Origin: Hydrogenophaga sp.
Lineage (GTDB): Bacteria; Pseudomonadota; Gammaproteobacteria; Burkholderiales; Burkholderiaceae_C
Assembly: GCF_019264445.1 (NCBI RefSeq)
Contig: NZ_JAHVAB010000049.1
Location: forward strand, 44,666 to 108,665
DNA length: 64,000 nt
Reading direction: 5' to 3'
Positions within the stretch are counted from its first letter, which is position 1. Every line of letters starts with the position of its first letter. Shown here piece after piece: positions 26,355 to 35,078 of the stretch. The notes under the pieces are model-generated. The model saw nothing but the letters and a program-made list of their open reading frames with translations. It searched no databases and had not been told where the DNA came from. The position numbers were made by a program, and so were the translations under genes.

Positions 26355-27203
26355 TCAGATATCAACGAACTGCTCGTTCTCTATCAGTTTAAATTGATCG
26401 GCGCTTGATATTCTGAATTTTCGATACTGATACAAGTTTTCAGCGAAGCTAAGCGGCATTATATTCTTTAGAAAGCCTCGATCGAAATGTGCTGGATCGA
26501 CAAAAAATGCGTTGACGCCGTTCTGATCAATGGTTACGAATTGATATCCCTGAGCTTCGAAAAAGTTCCGCCAGCCTTTAATTGATACGCCGTAATACAG
26601 CTGAGTCGGATGGGCGGAGCTAAATACGAAGTCATCACGATACGCTACGGTTGTCGATCTCTCCGGGCCGAAAACAGAGTTGAACTCAACAACGAAAATC
26701 TTAGGTCGAATGCCATTGTCCAATATTGCTTTTGCAATATAGTAGTCATTGCCGTCGATATCGAGTGAAAATACATCTGGATCGTTGTGGAACATTAGCC
26801 TCTTGAGCTCGTGAACATTTTCCCTGGTTACGAACATATTGCGACATTCGCCACCTACACTATGCCCTGCAATCATTCGCTTTGCTCGCTCGGCAAGCGT
26901 TGGATCACCTTCGATCATAATCCCGCTCAGTTTCTCTGCTACGACCAACCACGAAGAGTTGTTTTCGATGCCATCTGAGCAGCCTATCTCTACGAAATAC
27001 CTATTCTGAGTGAGGAGTTGTTTTCGCAGGACGTCGATTATGCCGTCTTCGCCATTTTGACTGAAACCCGAAAATTCCCATGTCGCAGGGCTCATTAGGT
27101 CCACCCGTCTCGCGTTCATCGTTGCTCCGCCCTTTGTTAGCGCGATGATGATTCGTTGACGATCGCGAACATCAAGTAGGTAGTTTTTCAGTTGGGTGAT
27201 CAT
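26355..27203 (-). CDS. FkbM-like SAM-dependent methyltransferase or related protein
   Basis: The protein has 282 residues. A Rossmann-type SAM site is suggested by RYFVEIGCSDGIENNSSWLV and IMIEGDPTLAERAK, and an acidic loop by DVFSLDIDGNDYYIAKAI, the pattern of FkbM-type O-methyltransferases often found in polysaccharide loci. It may O-methylate a sugar of the repeat unit. There is no signal peptide. The composition is AT-rich. The family call is by pattern only, so a different activity cannot be excluded. No clear Shine-Dalgarno was seen before the ATG; the upstream gene ends 29 bases away. Confidence 0.68.
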   Translation of the reverse strand: MITQLKNYLLDVRDRQRIIIALTKGGATMNARRVDLMSPATWEFSGFSQNGEDGIIDVLRKQLLTQNRYFVEIGCSDGIENNSSWLVVAEKLSGIMIEGDPTLAERAKRMIAGHSVGGECRNMFVTRENVHELKRLMFHNDPDVFSLDIDGNDYYIAKAILDNGIRPKIFVVEFNSVFGPERSTTVAYRDDFVFSSAHPTQLYYGVSIKGWRNFFEAQGYQFVTIDQNGVNAFFVDPAHFDRGFLKNIMPLSFAENLYQYRKFRISSADQFKLIENEQFVDI

Positions 27204-27232
27204 AGTTGTTCAGATAGGGGGGTGACATTTTG

Positions 27233-28720
27233 TCATTTGAAGATTCTATGGCAGGCCATGTGTCTGAATTGGCGTGATGTGGCGAGTGATACAAGGACTG
27301 AAAGAATCAATACTACGACGCATGCAGCTAACCTCCAGATGCCAGTTGTGTGCGTAGCCCTTAGGATTTGATCAGCAGTAGCTGCGATCGCAGCCGAAAT
27401 TATCATTGGTGTGCCGACATCAAAGAGCAACCATTTCAAAGCGATGCCCCTTAAAAGATACCTGTGTGTCACCCATGTGCCTAGGAGCAAATAAGTAGAA
27501 TGTAAAATTGCCCATGCTCCTGCCCCACCAACTGCTCCGAAATGCGAAACGAGATAGTAAATCAATGGGGCGAGAAGTGTGATAAGCGCAAGGTTAATCG
27601 CTAGTGGCAACCGCGTGTTGCCATACGCCAGTTGCAAGGCATATGGGAAATGCATGACACCATGTAGCACGGAACCAATCGCAAGGAGTCCAATTATTGG
27701 TGCAACGGATTTCGCGAGACTGGCGTCTCCGATCCAGAGATTCAATAGATCGCCGCTGAAAATAATGAGCATTGAAGCGATAGGGAAAAGAATGCTGGCC
27801 AGCATCCTCGTCCCAAATCGATAAAGATTCTCAATTCGGGCCGTGTTTGAAGTGACGACTAATGCTGCGAAGCGCGGATAGACAATATTGAAAACGGGTG
27901 TAACCACTATATATAAAGAGCTAACCACTACCGATGCGAGCATATACTTGCCAAATTCATCTAGTCCGAGAGATTTGCTAAGTATCACTTTGTCAATCTG
28001 TGTAAGCACGAGAGCTGTTACGCCAATCGCACTCATTCCTGCGGCGAAATTTGCGATCCCTTTAAGATCACTGATGTTGAAGGCCGGTACTTTGAGCCTG
28101 CCGATGATTGACCATGCAGCGCTGCGAATCGAGATGGCATATGCAAAGCCTACGCAGGCTTGCCAAGTAAAGAAGGCCTCAATCGTGGGAGATACTAAAG
28201 CAAGTACTAGTATCGCTCCCCCGTTGGCTAACACTACCATGACAATGTTAATGCTGCTCGATACGTCCACTCGTTCGGCGCCGAGCAGTGCGCCGGTATA
28301 AAGGCCTATTGGCCAACGGCACGCTATAACCAAACCAAGCAGTTGTATTGCTCTAATGATCGATTCTTTTGGTAGCTTGTTTCCCTGAAGCCAATGTTCC
28401 GCAATAGCTGGGGCAAAGGTGGCGAGCAGTACGCCAATAGTTATGGCAATGCCCCAGTAAAAGTGCGCTAGTGTATGGAGAATCTTTCCCGATTCCTTAA
28501 TATTGCCCACGGCGGACTGTCGAGAAATCTCCCTGCTAATGGCGGGTGTTATGCCGAGGTCCAATAGCTGAAGAATAGATTGGGTGGCCAAATAGAAGCC
28601 TATCAATCCATAGGCTTCTATTCCCAGATGCTTTATATAAAAGGGAACGCTCGCAAGGCCAACGCAGGCTGACCATGCGGAGTTAAATAGTCCTATCGAT
28701 AGATTTCGACTCAGTTTCAA
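27233..28720 (-). CDS. wzx: Wzx-type lipid-linked oligosaccharide flippase
   Basis: The protein has 495 residues with twelve or more hydrophobic helices spread over its whole length. The start (MKLSRNLSIGLFNSAWSACV, then SVPFYIKHLGIEAYGLIGFY and LLDLGITPAISREISRQSA) matches the polysaccharide-transporter/Wzx family of the MATE-like superfamily. It flips the undecaprenyl-linked repeat unit to the periplasmic face, where the Wzy-like protein of this locus would polymerise it. It lies 6 bases after gmd and in the AT-rich middle of the locus. Presence of Wzx and absence of ABC-transporter genes indicate the Wzx/Wzy route. Confidence 0.9.
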   Translation of the reverse strand: MKLSRNLSIGLFNSAWSACVGLASVPFYIKHLGIEAYGLIGFYLATQSILQLLDLGITPAISREISRQSAVGNIKESGKILHTLAHFYWGIAITIGVLLATFAPAIAEHWLQGNKLPKESIIRAIQLLGLVIACRWPIGLYTGALLGAERVDVSSSINIVMVVLANGGAILVLALVSPTIEAFFTWQACVGFAYAISIRSAAWSIIGRLKVPAFNISDLKGIANFAAGMSAIGVTALVLTQIDKVILSKSLGLDEFGKYMLASVVVSSLYIVVTPVFNIVYPRFAALVVTSNTARIENLYRFGTRMLASILFPIASMLIIFSGDLLNLWIGDASLAKSVAPIIGLLAIGSVLHGVMHFPYALQLAYGNTRLPLAINLALITLLAPLIYYLVSHFGAVGGAGAWAILHSTYLLLGTWVTHRYLLRGIALKWLLFDVGTPMIISAAIAATADQILRATHTTGIWRLAACVVVLILSVLVSLATSRQFRHMACHRIFK

Positions 28721-28726
28721 TGGATT

Positions 28727-29812
28727 CTATTCGTGATTCTGAGTTGCAGAATATCCGTGACGCTTGATCAATTGATCGCGTTCCGCTGATCTAAGATCCT
28801 CGCGCACCATTTCAACGACCAACTCTTTGAATGTGGTCGCCGGTTCCCAGCCCAATTTGGACTTGGCCTTGGACGCATCGCCCAGCAGGGTTTCCACTTC
28901 TGTCGGGCGGAAGTAGCGCGGATCGACGGACACGATGCAGTTGCCTGCAGCGTCGTATCCTTTCTCTTCGATGCCTTGGCCTTCCCAGCGTACCTGCATG
29001 CCCAGCTCGCTGGCTGCCGCGTTGACGAAGTCGCGAACGCTGTACTGCACACCCGTGGCGATCACGAAGTCTTCCGGCTGTTCCTGTTGCAGCATCAGCC
29101 ATTGAGCTTCCACGTAGTCACGAGCGTGTCCCCAATCTCGTTTGGCATCCAGATTGCCGAGGTACACCTGCTTTTGCAGTCCAAGTTTGATTCTGGCCAG
29201 TGCGCGCGTGATCTTTCGGGTAACGAAGTTTTCCCCTCGTACCGGAGATTCGTGATTGAACAGAATGCCATTGCAAGCAAACATGCCATACGCCTCCCTG
29301 TAGTTCACCGTGATCCAGTACGCGTAAAGCTTGGCGACGGCATAAGGAGATCTGGGATAGAAAGGTGTGGTTTCCTTTTGGGGTGTCTCCTGCACCAAGC
29401 CGTACAGCTCAGACGTCGAGGCTTGATAGAAACGTGTCGTGTTCTGCAGCCCCAGTATCCGCATCGCCTCAAGGATGCGCAGCGCGCCCAGTGCGTCTGA
29501 ATTGGCTGTGTACTCGGGCTCTTCGAATGAGACGGCAACGTGGCTTTGAGCTGCTAGGTTGTAGATCTCGTCCGGCTTCACCTGCTGGATGATGCGGATC
29601 AGGCTGCTGGAGTCCGTCAAATCTCCGTGATGGAGAAAGAACCGGACGCCATCCTCGTGGGGGTCGCGATAGAGGTGATCGACGCGTGCTGTGTTGAACG
29701 ATGACGCGCGGCGCTTGATGCCATGCACCACATATCCCTTGTTCAGCAGGAATTCCGCCAAGTAAGCGCCATCTTGTCCGGTCACTCCCGTGATCAAAGC
29801 AACTTTGTTCAT
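28727..29812 (-). CDS. gmd: GDP-mannose 4,6-dehydratase
   Basis: The protein has 361 residues and nearly canonical Gmd sequence: [67 protein letters not shown] (catalytic Thr-Ser-Glu), [15 protein letters not shown] (Tyr-x3-Lys), [17 protein letters not shown] and a C-terminal [17 protein letters not shown]. It makes GDP-4-keto-6-deoxy-D-mannose, the precursor of GDP-L-fucose, GDP-D-rhamnose and branched derivatives. No fucose synthetase (Fcl) gene was seen in the window. The start MNKVALITG is chosen by homology. Confidence 0.95.
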   Translation of the reverse strand: MNKVALITGVTGQDGAYLAEFLLNKGYVVHGIKRRASSFNTARVDHLYRDPHEDGVRFFLHHGDLTDSSSLIRIIQQVKPDEIYNLAAQSHVAVSFEEPEYTANSDALGALRILEAMRILGLQNTTRFYQASTSELYGLVQETPQKETTPFYPRSPYAVAKLYAYWITVNYREAYGMFACNGILFNHESPVRGENFVTRKITRALARIKLGLQKQVYLGNLDAKRDWGHARDYVEAQWLMLQQEQPEDFVIATGVQYSVRDFVNAAASELGMQVRWEGQGIEEKGYDAAGNCIVSVDPRYFRPTEVETLLGDASKAKSKLGWEPATTFKELVVEMVREDLRSAERDQLIKRHGYSATQNHE

Positions 29813-29866
29813 TTTTCTGTCTTCATGAGTGGGTGATGCGCGCCAATCCATACATTGCTGGATCGG

Positions 29867-30412
29867 TCATTCGTCTTGCGTAAGTGTTAGGAAACTCGCG
29901 CCTGCTTCGTCCTTCGCTGAAACGAGAGGTGGCTGGGCACTTGGCCACTCAATCGCAAGGGTTGGGTCGTTCCAGCGGATGCACCGTTCATGCGCCGGCG
30001 CGTAGTAGTCCGTCGTCTTGTACAAAAAGTCCGCCGACTCGCTCAGCACCAGGAAACCATGTGCCAGTCCCGCTGGCACCCAAAGCTGTCGGTGGTTGTC
30101 CTCCGAAAGCTCCACGCCCACCCATTTCCCAAAGGTCGGTGAGCCCTTGCGAATGTCCACCGCCACATCAAAAACCGCACCGCGCACCACGCGCACGAGC
30201 TTGCCCTGGGGTTGCTGCACTTGGTAGTGCAGGCCGCGCAGCACGCCTTTGGCGCTTCGGCTGTGGTTGTCCTGGACGAAGTTCACGTCCAGACCGGTGG
30301 CCTCGTTGAAGGCTTTCTGGTTGAAGCTTTCAAAGAAGAAACCGCGCGTGTCGCCGAACACCTTGGGCTCGATGAGCAGCACATCAGGGATGGTGGTGGG
30401 TGTGACTTTCAT
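29867..30412 (-). CDS. rmlC: dTDP-4-dehydrorhamnose 3,5-epimerase
   Basis: The protein has 181 residues, a cupin. Diagnostic stretches are [30 protein letters not shown] (catalytic His in GLHYQ), [21 protein letters not shown] and [14 protein letters not shown] (second conserved His). It is the third step of dTDP-L-rhamnose synthesis. It overlaps rmlA by ATGA. Confidence 0.96.
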   Translation of the reverse strand: MKVTPTTIPDVLLIEPKVFGDTRGFFFESFNQKAFNEATGLDVNFVQDNHSRSAKGVLRGLHYQVQQPQGKLVRVVRGAVFDVAVDIRKGSPTFGKWVGVELSEDNHRQLWVPAGLAHGFLVLSESADFLYKTTDYYAPAHERCIRWNDPTLAIEWPSAQPPLVSAKDEAGASFLTLTQDE

Positions 30413-31296
30413 CGTGGCACCGATTCGTTGAGCAGGCGCAGCAGGTACTGCCCGTAGCCGTTCTTCTTCAAGGGTTCGGCCAGCGCCTGCAGGCGCGCCG
30501 CGTCAATCCAGCCGTGCCGCCACGCGATTTCTTCCGGGCAGGCAATCTTCAGACCCTGGCGATGCTCCAGCGTGGCGATGAACTGCCCCGCTTCCAGCAG
30601 GCTGTCGTGCGTGCCCGTGTCGAGCCAGGCGTAGCCGCGCTGCATGATCTGCACATTGAGCTGGTTCAGGTCCAGGTAGGCCTGGTTGACGGCGGTGATT
30701 TCGAGTTCGCCGCGCGCGCTGGGCTTGACTGCCTTGGCAATGTCGACCACCTGCTGGTCGTAGAAGTACAGACCGGTCACCGCGTAGTTGCTCTGAGGCT
30801 TGGCCGGTTTTTCTTCAATGCTGCGGGCCTTGCCTTGCGCGTCGAAGGCAACCACGCCGTAGCGCTCGGGGTCGTTCACGTGATACGCAAACACGGTGGC
30901 GCCATGCGTTTGCGCGTCGGCGCCGGCGAGCAGCGTGGTGAAGTCGTGGCCGTAGTAGATGTTGTCGCCCAGCACCAGCGCGCTGGGGCTGTTGCCGAGG
31001 AAGTCAGCGCCGATGATGAAGGCCTGTGCCAGGCCGTCCGGGCTGGGCTGCACCGCGTACTGCAGGTTCATGCCCCAGGCGCTGCCGTCGCCAAGCAACT
31101 GCTGAAAGCGCGGCGTGTCCTGCGGCGTGCTGATGATCAGCACATCGCGGATGCCGGCGAGCATCAGCGTGGTGAGCGGGTAGTAAATCATCGGCTTGTC
31201 GTACACCGGCAGCAATTGCTTGCTGATGGCCAGCGTGGCCGGGTGCAGACGGGTGCCGGAGCCGCCCGCGAGGATGATGCCTTTGCGTTGAGTCAT
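30409..31296 (-). CDS. rmlA: Glucose-1-phosphate thymidylyltransferase
   Basis: The protein has 295 residues. The nucleotidyltransferase signature is at the start: [16 protein letters not shown] followed by [27 protein letters not shown] carries the metal-binding Asp and the ITAVNQAYL and [13 protein letters not shown] blocks are as in RmlA. It makes dTDP-glucose from glucose-1-phosphate and dTTP, the entry step to dTDP-rhamnose. The neighbouring rmlD ends 14 bases upstream. Confidence 0.97.
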   Translation of the reverse strand: MTQRKGIILAGGSGTRLHPATLAISKQLLPVYDKPMIYYPLTTLMLAGIRDVLIISTPQDTPRFQQLLGDGSAWGMNLQYAVQPSPDGLAQAFIIGADFLGNSPSALVLGDNIYYGHDFTTLLAGADAQTHGATVFAYHVNDPERYGVVAFDAQGKARSIEEKPAKPQSNYAVTGLYFYDQQVVDIAKAVKPSARGELEITAVNQAYLDLNQLNVQIMQRGYAWLDTGTHDSLLEAGQFIATLEHRQGLKIACPEEIAWRHGWIDAARLQALAEPLKKNGYGQYLLRLLNESVPR

Positions 31297-31310
31297 GCGG
31301 TGCCTGTGGG

Positions 31311-32210
31311 TCAGAGGATTTCGGTGAGCATGCGCCGCACGCCCACGCGCCAGTCGGGCAGCGCGAGGCCAAAGGTGTCGCGCAGGCGGGTGGTGTCCAG
31401 CCGCGAGTTCAGCGGCCGGCGTGCGGGGGTGGGGAATGCGCTGGTGGGCACGGGCGCCACTTCTTGCGCCTTGATCGCCAGCGTGGGCTTCAGCTGGCGC
31501 GCGGTGTCGATGACAAAGCGCGCATAGCCGTTCCAGTGGGTTTCGCCTGCGGCGCTCAGGTGGTAAGTGCCTTGGGTGGCGGGGTCGCGCAGCGCTTGCC
31601 GGATGGCGTGCGCCGTGACGTCGGCGATCAGGTCGGCGCCGGTGGGTGCACCGTGTTGATCGTCGATGACGGTGAGGCGGTCGCGCTCCTGCGCCAGGCG
31701 CAAGATGGTCTTGGCGAAGTTGCCGCCGCGCGCGGCATACACCCAGCTGGTGCGAAAGATGAGGTGGCGGGCGCCGCTGGCGGCGATGGCTTGTTCGCCA
31801 GCGAGCTTGGTCTGGCCGTATACGCTCAGCGGGCCTGTGGCGACATCTTCGCGCCAGGGGGTGGCGCCGCTGCCGTCAAACACATAGTCGGTGGAGTAGT
31901 GAACCAGCAGGGCGCCCACGTCGCGCGCCGCCGCTGACAACACCCCAGGCGCCTCGGCGTTGATGGTGTGTGCCAATGCCTTTTCGCTCTCGGCCTTGTC
32001 CACGGCGGTGTGCGCAGCGGCGTTGACGATTACCGTGGGGCGAAGGCGCTGCACGGTGTCGCGCAGCCCTTGCGGGTTCGAGAGGTCGCCGCAGCCACCG
32101 TCGGCTTCGGTGCTGTGGCGGTCCAGAGCGACCAGTTCGCCCAGTGGCGCAAGGCTGCGCTGCAGCTCCCAGCCGACCTGACCGTTCTTGCCGAGCAGGA
32201 GGATCTTCAT
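31311..32210 (-). CDS. rmlD: dTDP-4-dehydrorhamnose reductase
   Basis: The protein has 299 residues, an SDR with [14 protein letters not shown] at the N-terminus, [26 protein letters not shown] and the catalytic YGQTKLAGE. It carries out the last step, reducing dTDP-4-dehydro-L-rhamnose to dTDP-L-rhamnose. The start ATG 32210 overlaps the end of rmlB by four bases, so the two are translationally coupled. Confidence 0.96.
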   Translation of the reverse strand: MKILLLGKNGQVGWELQRSLAPLGELVALDRHSTEADGGCGDLSNPQGLRDTVQRLRPTVIVNAAAHTAVDKAESEKALAHTINAEAPGVLSAAARDVGALLVHYSTDYVFDGSGATPWREDVATGPLSVYGQTKLAGEQAIAASGARHLIFRTSWVYAARGGNFAKTILRLAQERDRLTVIDDQHGAPTGADLIADVTAHAIRQALRDPATQGTYHLSAAGETHWNGYARFVIDTARQLKPTLAIKAQEVAPVPTSAFPTPARRPLNSRLDTTRLRDTFGLALPDWRVGVRRMLTEIL

Positions 32211-33277
32211 GCGGTGGCCGGTGCGCCGTATTGTGTTTGCACCCACTGCCGGTACGCACCGCTCTGCACGCGTGCCACCCAGTCGGGGTGGTCCAGGTAC
32301 CACTGCACGGTCTTGCGGATGCCGGTGTCGAAGGTCTCGGCGGGTTTCCAGCCGAGCTCGGCTTCCAGCTTGCGGGCGTCGATGGCGTAGCGCCGGTCGT
32401 GGCCCGGGCGGTCTTTCACGTGCGTGATCTGCGTCGTGTACGACGCGCCATCGGCGCGCGGGCGCAGCTCGTCGAGCAGGGCGCAGATGGTGTGCACGAT
32501 CTCGATGTTGGGCTTCTCGTTCCAGCCGCCCACGTTGTAGGTTTCGCCCAGCGAGCCGGCTTCCAGCACGCGGCGGATCGCGCTGCAGTGGTCTTTCACA
32601 TAGAGCCAGTCGCGCACCTGCATGCCGTCGCCGTACACCGGCAGGGGCTTGCCCGCGAGGGCGTTGACGATCATGAGCGGGATCAGCTTTTCGGGGAAGT
32701 GGAACGGGCCGTAGTTGTTGCTGCAGTTGGTGGTGACCACCGGCAGGCCGTAGGTGTGGTGCCACGCGCGCACCAGGTGGTCGCTGGCGGCCTTGCTGGC
32801 CGAGTAAGGGCTGTTGGGTTCGAAGCCGTGGGTTTCGGTGAAGGCGGGCGCGTCAGGGGCGAGGCTGCCGTACACCTCGTCGGTGCTCACGTGCAGCAGC
32901 CGGAACGCCTGTTTCTCGGCATCGGGCAGGGCGGACCAATGCGCGCGCACGGCCTCCAGCAGGCGGAAGGTGCCGACGATGTTGGTCTGGATGAAGTCTT
33001 CGGCACCGTGAATGGAGCGGTCGACGTGGCTCTCGGCCGCGAAGTGGACGATGGTGCGGGGGCGGTGCTCGGTGAGCAGGCCGGTCACCAGCGCGCTGTC
33101 GGCAATGTCGCCTTGCACAAACATGTGCCGCGCGTCGCCTTGCAGGCTCGCGAGGGTTTCCAGATTGCCGGCGTAGGTGAGCTTGTCGAGGTTGATGACG
33201 GGCTCGTCATGTTGAGCCAGCCAGTCAAGCACGAAGTTGGCGCCGATGAAGCCAGCGCCACCAGTGACCAGAATCAT
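32207..33277 (-). CDS. rmlB: dTDP-glucose 4,6-dehydratase
   Basis: The protein has 356 residues. It shows [28 protein letters not shown], the catalytic STDEVYGSL (Thr, Asp, Glu) and [12 protein letters not shown] (Tyr-x3-Lys), and [14 protein letters not shown]. It converts dTDP-glucose to the 4-keto-6-deoxy form. It is the first gene of the minus-strand locus; AAGGGA precedes the ATG by 6 bases. A long shadow frame runs on the opposite strand but is not coding. Confidence 0.97.
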   Translation of the reverse strand: MILVTGGAGFIGANFVLDWLAQHDEPVINLDKLTYAGNLETLASLQGDARHMFVQGDIADSALVTGLLTEHRPRTIVHFAAESHVDRSIHGAEDFIQTNIVGTFRLLEAVRAHWSALPDAEKQAFRLLHVSTDEVYGSLAPDAPAFTETHGFEPNSPYSASKAASDHLVRAWHHTYGLPVVTTNCSNNYGPFHFPEKLIPLMIVNALAGKPLPVYGDGMQVRDWLYVKDHCSAIRRVLEAGSLGETYNVGGWNEKPNIEIVHTICALLDELRPRADGASYTTQITHVKDRPGHDRRYAIDARKLEAELGWKPAETFDTGIRKTVQWYLDHPDWVARVQSGAYRQWVQTQYGAPATA

Positions 33278-33304
33278 GGGTATCCCTTGAGGTGTGGGTC
33301 TTCG

Positions 33305-33340
33305 GGGTGCCGCCCTCGGCACCCAGCCCATCGCATTATC
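33305..33340 (-). promoter_or_regulatory. Candidate promoter and leader hairpin for the rml/polysaccharide operon
   Basis: On the minus strand a GATAAT hexamer (33335-33340) is a good -10 with a weak -35. Downstream in the leader GGGTGCC and GGCACCC form a 7-bp stem with a 6-base loop (33305-33324), 27 bases before rmlB. No T-run follows, so it is not an obvious intrinsic terminator. No JUMPstart/ops element was found, so RfaH-type control is not indicated. Confidence 0.45.
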
Positions 33341-33379
33341 TGCGGTCTGCCGGGGTTTCCGGCCGACCGTATTGTTCGA

Positions 33380-33586
33380 TCAGTGACCGTGTGAAACGGT
33401 CTCGCCTGCCTTCAGGCGGTACACGGTGCCGCAATAGGGGCACTTGGCTTCGCCGGTGGCCGCCACGTCCAGGTAGACCTTGGGGTGGCTGTTCCAGAGC
33501 TTCATGTCGGCCAGCGGGCTGGGGCAGAACACCCCGCCGTGGGCGTTCAGGTCGGACGCCTTGAGTTCAACGGCAGCTTTGCTCAT
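33380..33586 (-). CDS. Zinc-finger (zf-CHCC) domain protein
   Basis: The protein has 68 residues with a CHCC pattern: HGGVFCPSP in the middle, then AKCPYCGTVYRLK. This is the zf-CHCC family (NDUFS6-like), small zinc proteins found near the branched-chain aminotransferase in many betaproteobacteria. Function in bacteria is unclear; the eukaryotic relative is an assembly subunit of respiratory complex I. AGGAG lies 6 bases upstream of the ATG. It is 10 bases downstream of ilvE and probably in its transcript. Confidence 0.85.
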   Translation of the reverse strand: MSKAAVELKASDLNAHGGVFCPSPLADMKLWNSHPKVYLDVAATGEAKCPYCGTVYRLKAGETVSHGH

Positions 33587-33596
33587 GGCGTGCTCC

Positions 33597-34535
33597 TCAG
33601 ACCTTGGCCAGCCAGTGGGCGTACTTGGGGTTGCGGCCGTTGACGATGTCGAAGAACGCGCTCTGGATCTTCTCGGTGATCGGGCCGCGGCTCCCGCTGC
33701 CGAGCTCGATGCGGTCGAGCTCGCGGATCGGGGTGACTTCGGCGGCCGTGCCCGTGAAGAATGCTTCGTCGGCAATGTAGACCTCGTCGCGCGTGATGCG
33801 CTTCTGGATGATCTCCAGGCCGAGGTCCTTGGCGATGTGGAACACCGTGTTGCGGGTAATGCCGTTCAGCGCGCCGGCCGAGAGGTCGGGCGTGTAGATC
33901 ACGCCGTTCTTGATGACGAAGATGTTTTCGCCCGCGCCTTCGCTGACGAAGCCGCTGGAGTCGAGCAACAGGGCTTCGTCGTAGCCCTCGTCTGTCACTT
34001 CCATGTTGGCCAGGATGGAGTTGGTGTAGTTGCTCACCGCCTTGGCCTGCGTCATGGTGATGTTGACGTGGTGGCGGGTGTAGCTGCTGGTCTTCACGCG
34101 GATGCCGCGCTTGAGACCTTCTTCACCCAGGTACGCGCCCCAGGCCCAGGCGGCGACCATCAGGTGGATGGTGTTGCCCTTGGGCGAGACGCCCAGCTTC
34201 TTGTCACCGATCCAGGTGAGCGGGCGGATGTAGCAGCTCTCCAGCTTGTTTTCGCGCACCACCGCCTTCTGGGCTTCCATGGCTTCTTCCATGGTGAACG
34301 GCAGCTTCATGCGCAGGATCTTGGCGCTGTTGAACAGGCGCTCGGTGTGTTCTTCCAGGCGGAAGATGGCGGTGCCGCCGACCGCGTTGTAGGCCCGCAC
34401 CCCCTCGAAGGCGCCGCAGCCGTAGTGCAGCGTGTGGGTCAGCACGTGGATCTTGGCGTCGCGCCAGTCCACCATCTGGCCGTCCATCCAGATCTTGCCG
34501 TCGCGGTCGGACATCGAGGGAACGATGGGGCTCAT
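33597..34535 (-). CDS. ilvE: Branched-chain amino acid aminotransferase
   Basis: The protein has 312 residues of PLP fold type IV: DGKIWMDGQMVDW, HTLHYGCGAFEGVRAY, IRPLTWIG, the PLP-Lys region MTQAKAVSNYTNSIL (Lys near 161), ALLLDSSGFVSEGAGENIFV and EAFFTGTAAEVTPI. It transfers the amino group between glutamate and the keto acids of Leu, Ile and Val. The start MSPIVPSMSD is supported by homology; a longer in-frame start lacks a ribosome site. Confidence 0.95.
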   Translation of the reverse strand: MSPIVPSMSDRDGKIWMDGQMVDWRDAKIHVLTHTLHYGCGAFEGVRAYNAVGGTAIFRLEEHTERLFNSAKILRMKLPFTMEEAMEAQKAVVRENKLESCYIRPLTWIGDKKLGVSPKGNTIHLMVAAWAWGAYLGEEGLKRGIRVKTSSYTRHHVNITMTQAKAVSNYTNSILANMEVTDEGYDEALLLDSSGFVSEGAGENIFVIKNGVIYTPDLSAGALNGITRNTVFHIAKDLGLEIIQKRITRDEVYIADEAFFTGTAAEVTPIRELDRIELGSGSRGPITEKIQSAFFDIVNGRNPKYAHWLAKV

Positions 34536-34593
34536 GGGGGTCCTTTGGTTGTTCGTCGGGAGGGCAGGCCGGCCGGCTGCCAAACCCGCGATT

Positions 34594-35019
34594 TTACGGC
34601 GTCGGACCGGCCGTCTCTGACGCCTCTGCGGCGGCCGGACGGTCCAGCTTCCAGCGCACCAGCTTGCCGTCCTGGAAGTCGGCGGTCACGGTGGAGTCGC
34701 CGTTGTCGCGCCATCGGTAGACCTCGGGCTGCACGTTGTCGGCAGACAGGCGCTCGCCGAGCGACCGCGTCATGGCCATCACGTGCATGAGGGTGGAGCC
34801 GGGCTTGAGCTTGGCATTGAGCATGACCGCGCTGTCGACATAGCCAATGGGCCGGTCGGCGGCGCGCTTGAGCACGGTCATGACCCGCGTGAAGTGCAGC
34901 AGCAGCCACATGGTGAGGCCACCGCCCACGGCGGCCACGCCCGGCCAGCCAAAGGAGCGGTAGGCAAGAAAAAGCAGGCCCAGGCCGGCTGCGGGGTAGA
35001 GCAGTTTCTGAAATGGCAT
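34594..35019 (-). CDS. Hypothetical protein with N-terminal membrane segment(s)
   Basis: The protein has 141 residues. Residues 5-45 contain two short hydrophobic helices (LLYPAAGLGLLFLAYRSF and VAAVGGGLTMWLLLHF) and the rest is a soluble domain with GSTLMHVMAMTRSLGERL and VTADFQDGKLVRWKLDRP. I do not recognise the family. It is often found between radA and ilvE in Comamonadaceae, but that is recalled rather than shown here. It sits on the same strand as both, with gaps of 58-59 bases. Codon use is like its neighbours. Confidence 0.7.
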   Translation of the reverse strand: MPFQKLLYPAAGLGLLFLAYRSFGWPGVAAVGGGLTMWLLLHFTRVMTVLKRAADRPIGYVDSAVMLNAKLKPGSTLMHVMAMTRSLGERLSADNVQPEVYRWRDNGDSTVTADFQDGKLVRWKLDRPAAAEASETAGPTP

Positions 35020-35078
35020 GGGGCGATTGTCGGCGCAGGCCCGGGTGCCGGCCCTGCGGCTAGTACGGATGCCGGCGC

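Noticed and set aside
11616..33277. Capsule export genes (wza, wzb, wzc) or ABC transporter (wzm, wzt)
   Set aside because: None is present in this window; only Wzx/Wzy-type functions were seen, so O-antigen and capsule cannot be told apart here.
33278..33379. JUMPstart/ops element before the polysaccharide operon
   Set aside because: No GGCGGTAG-type core was found on the minus strand.
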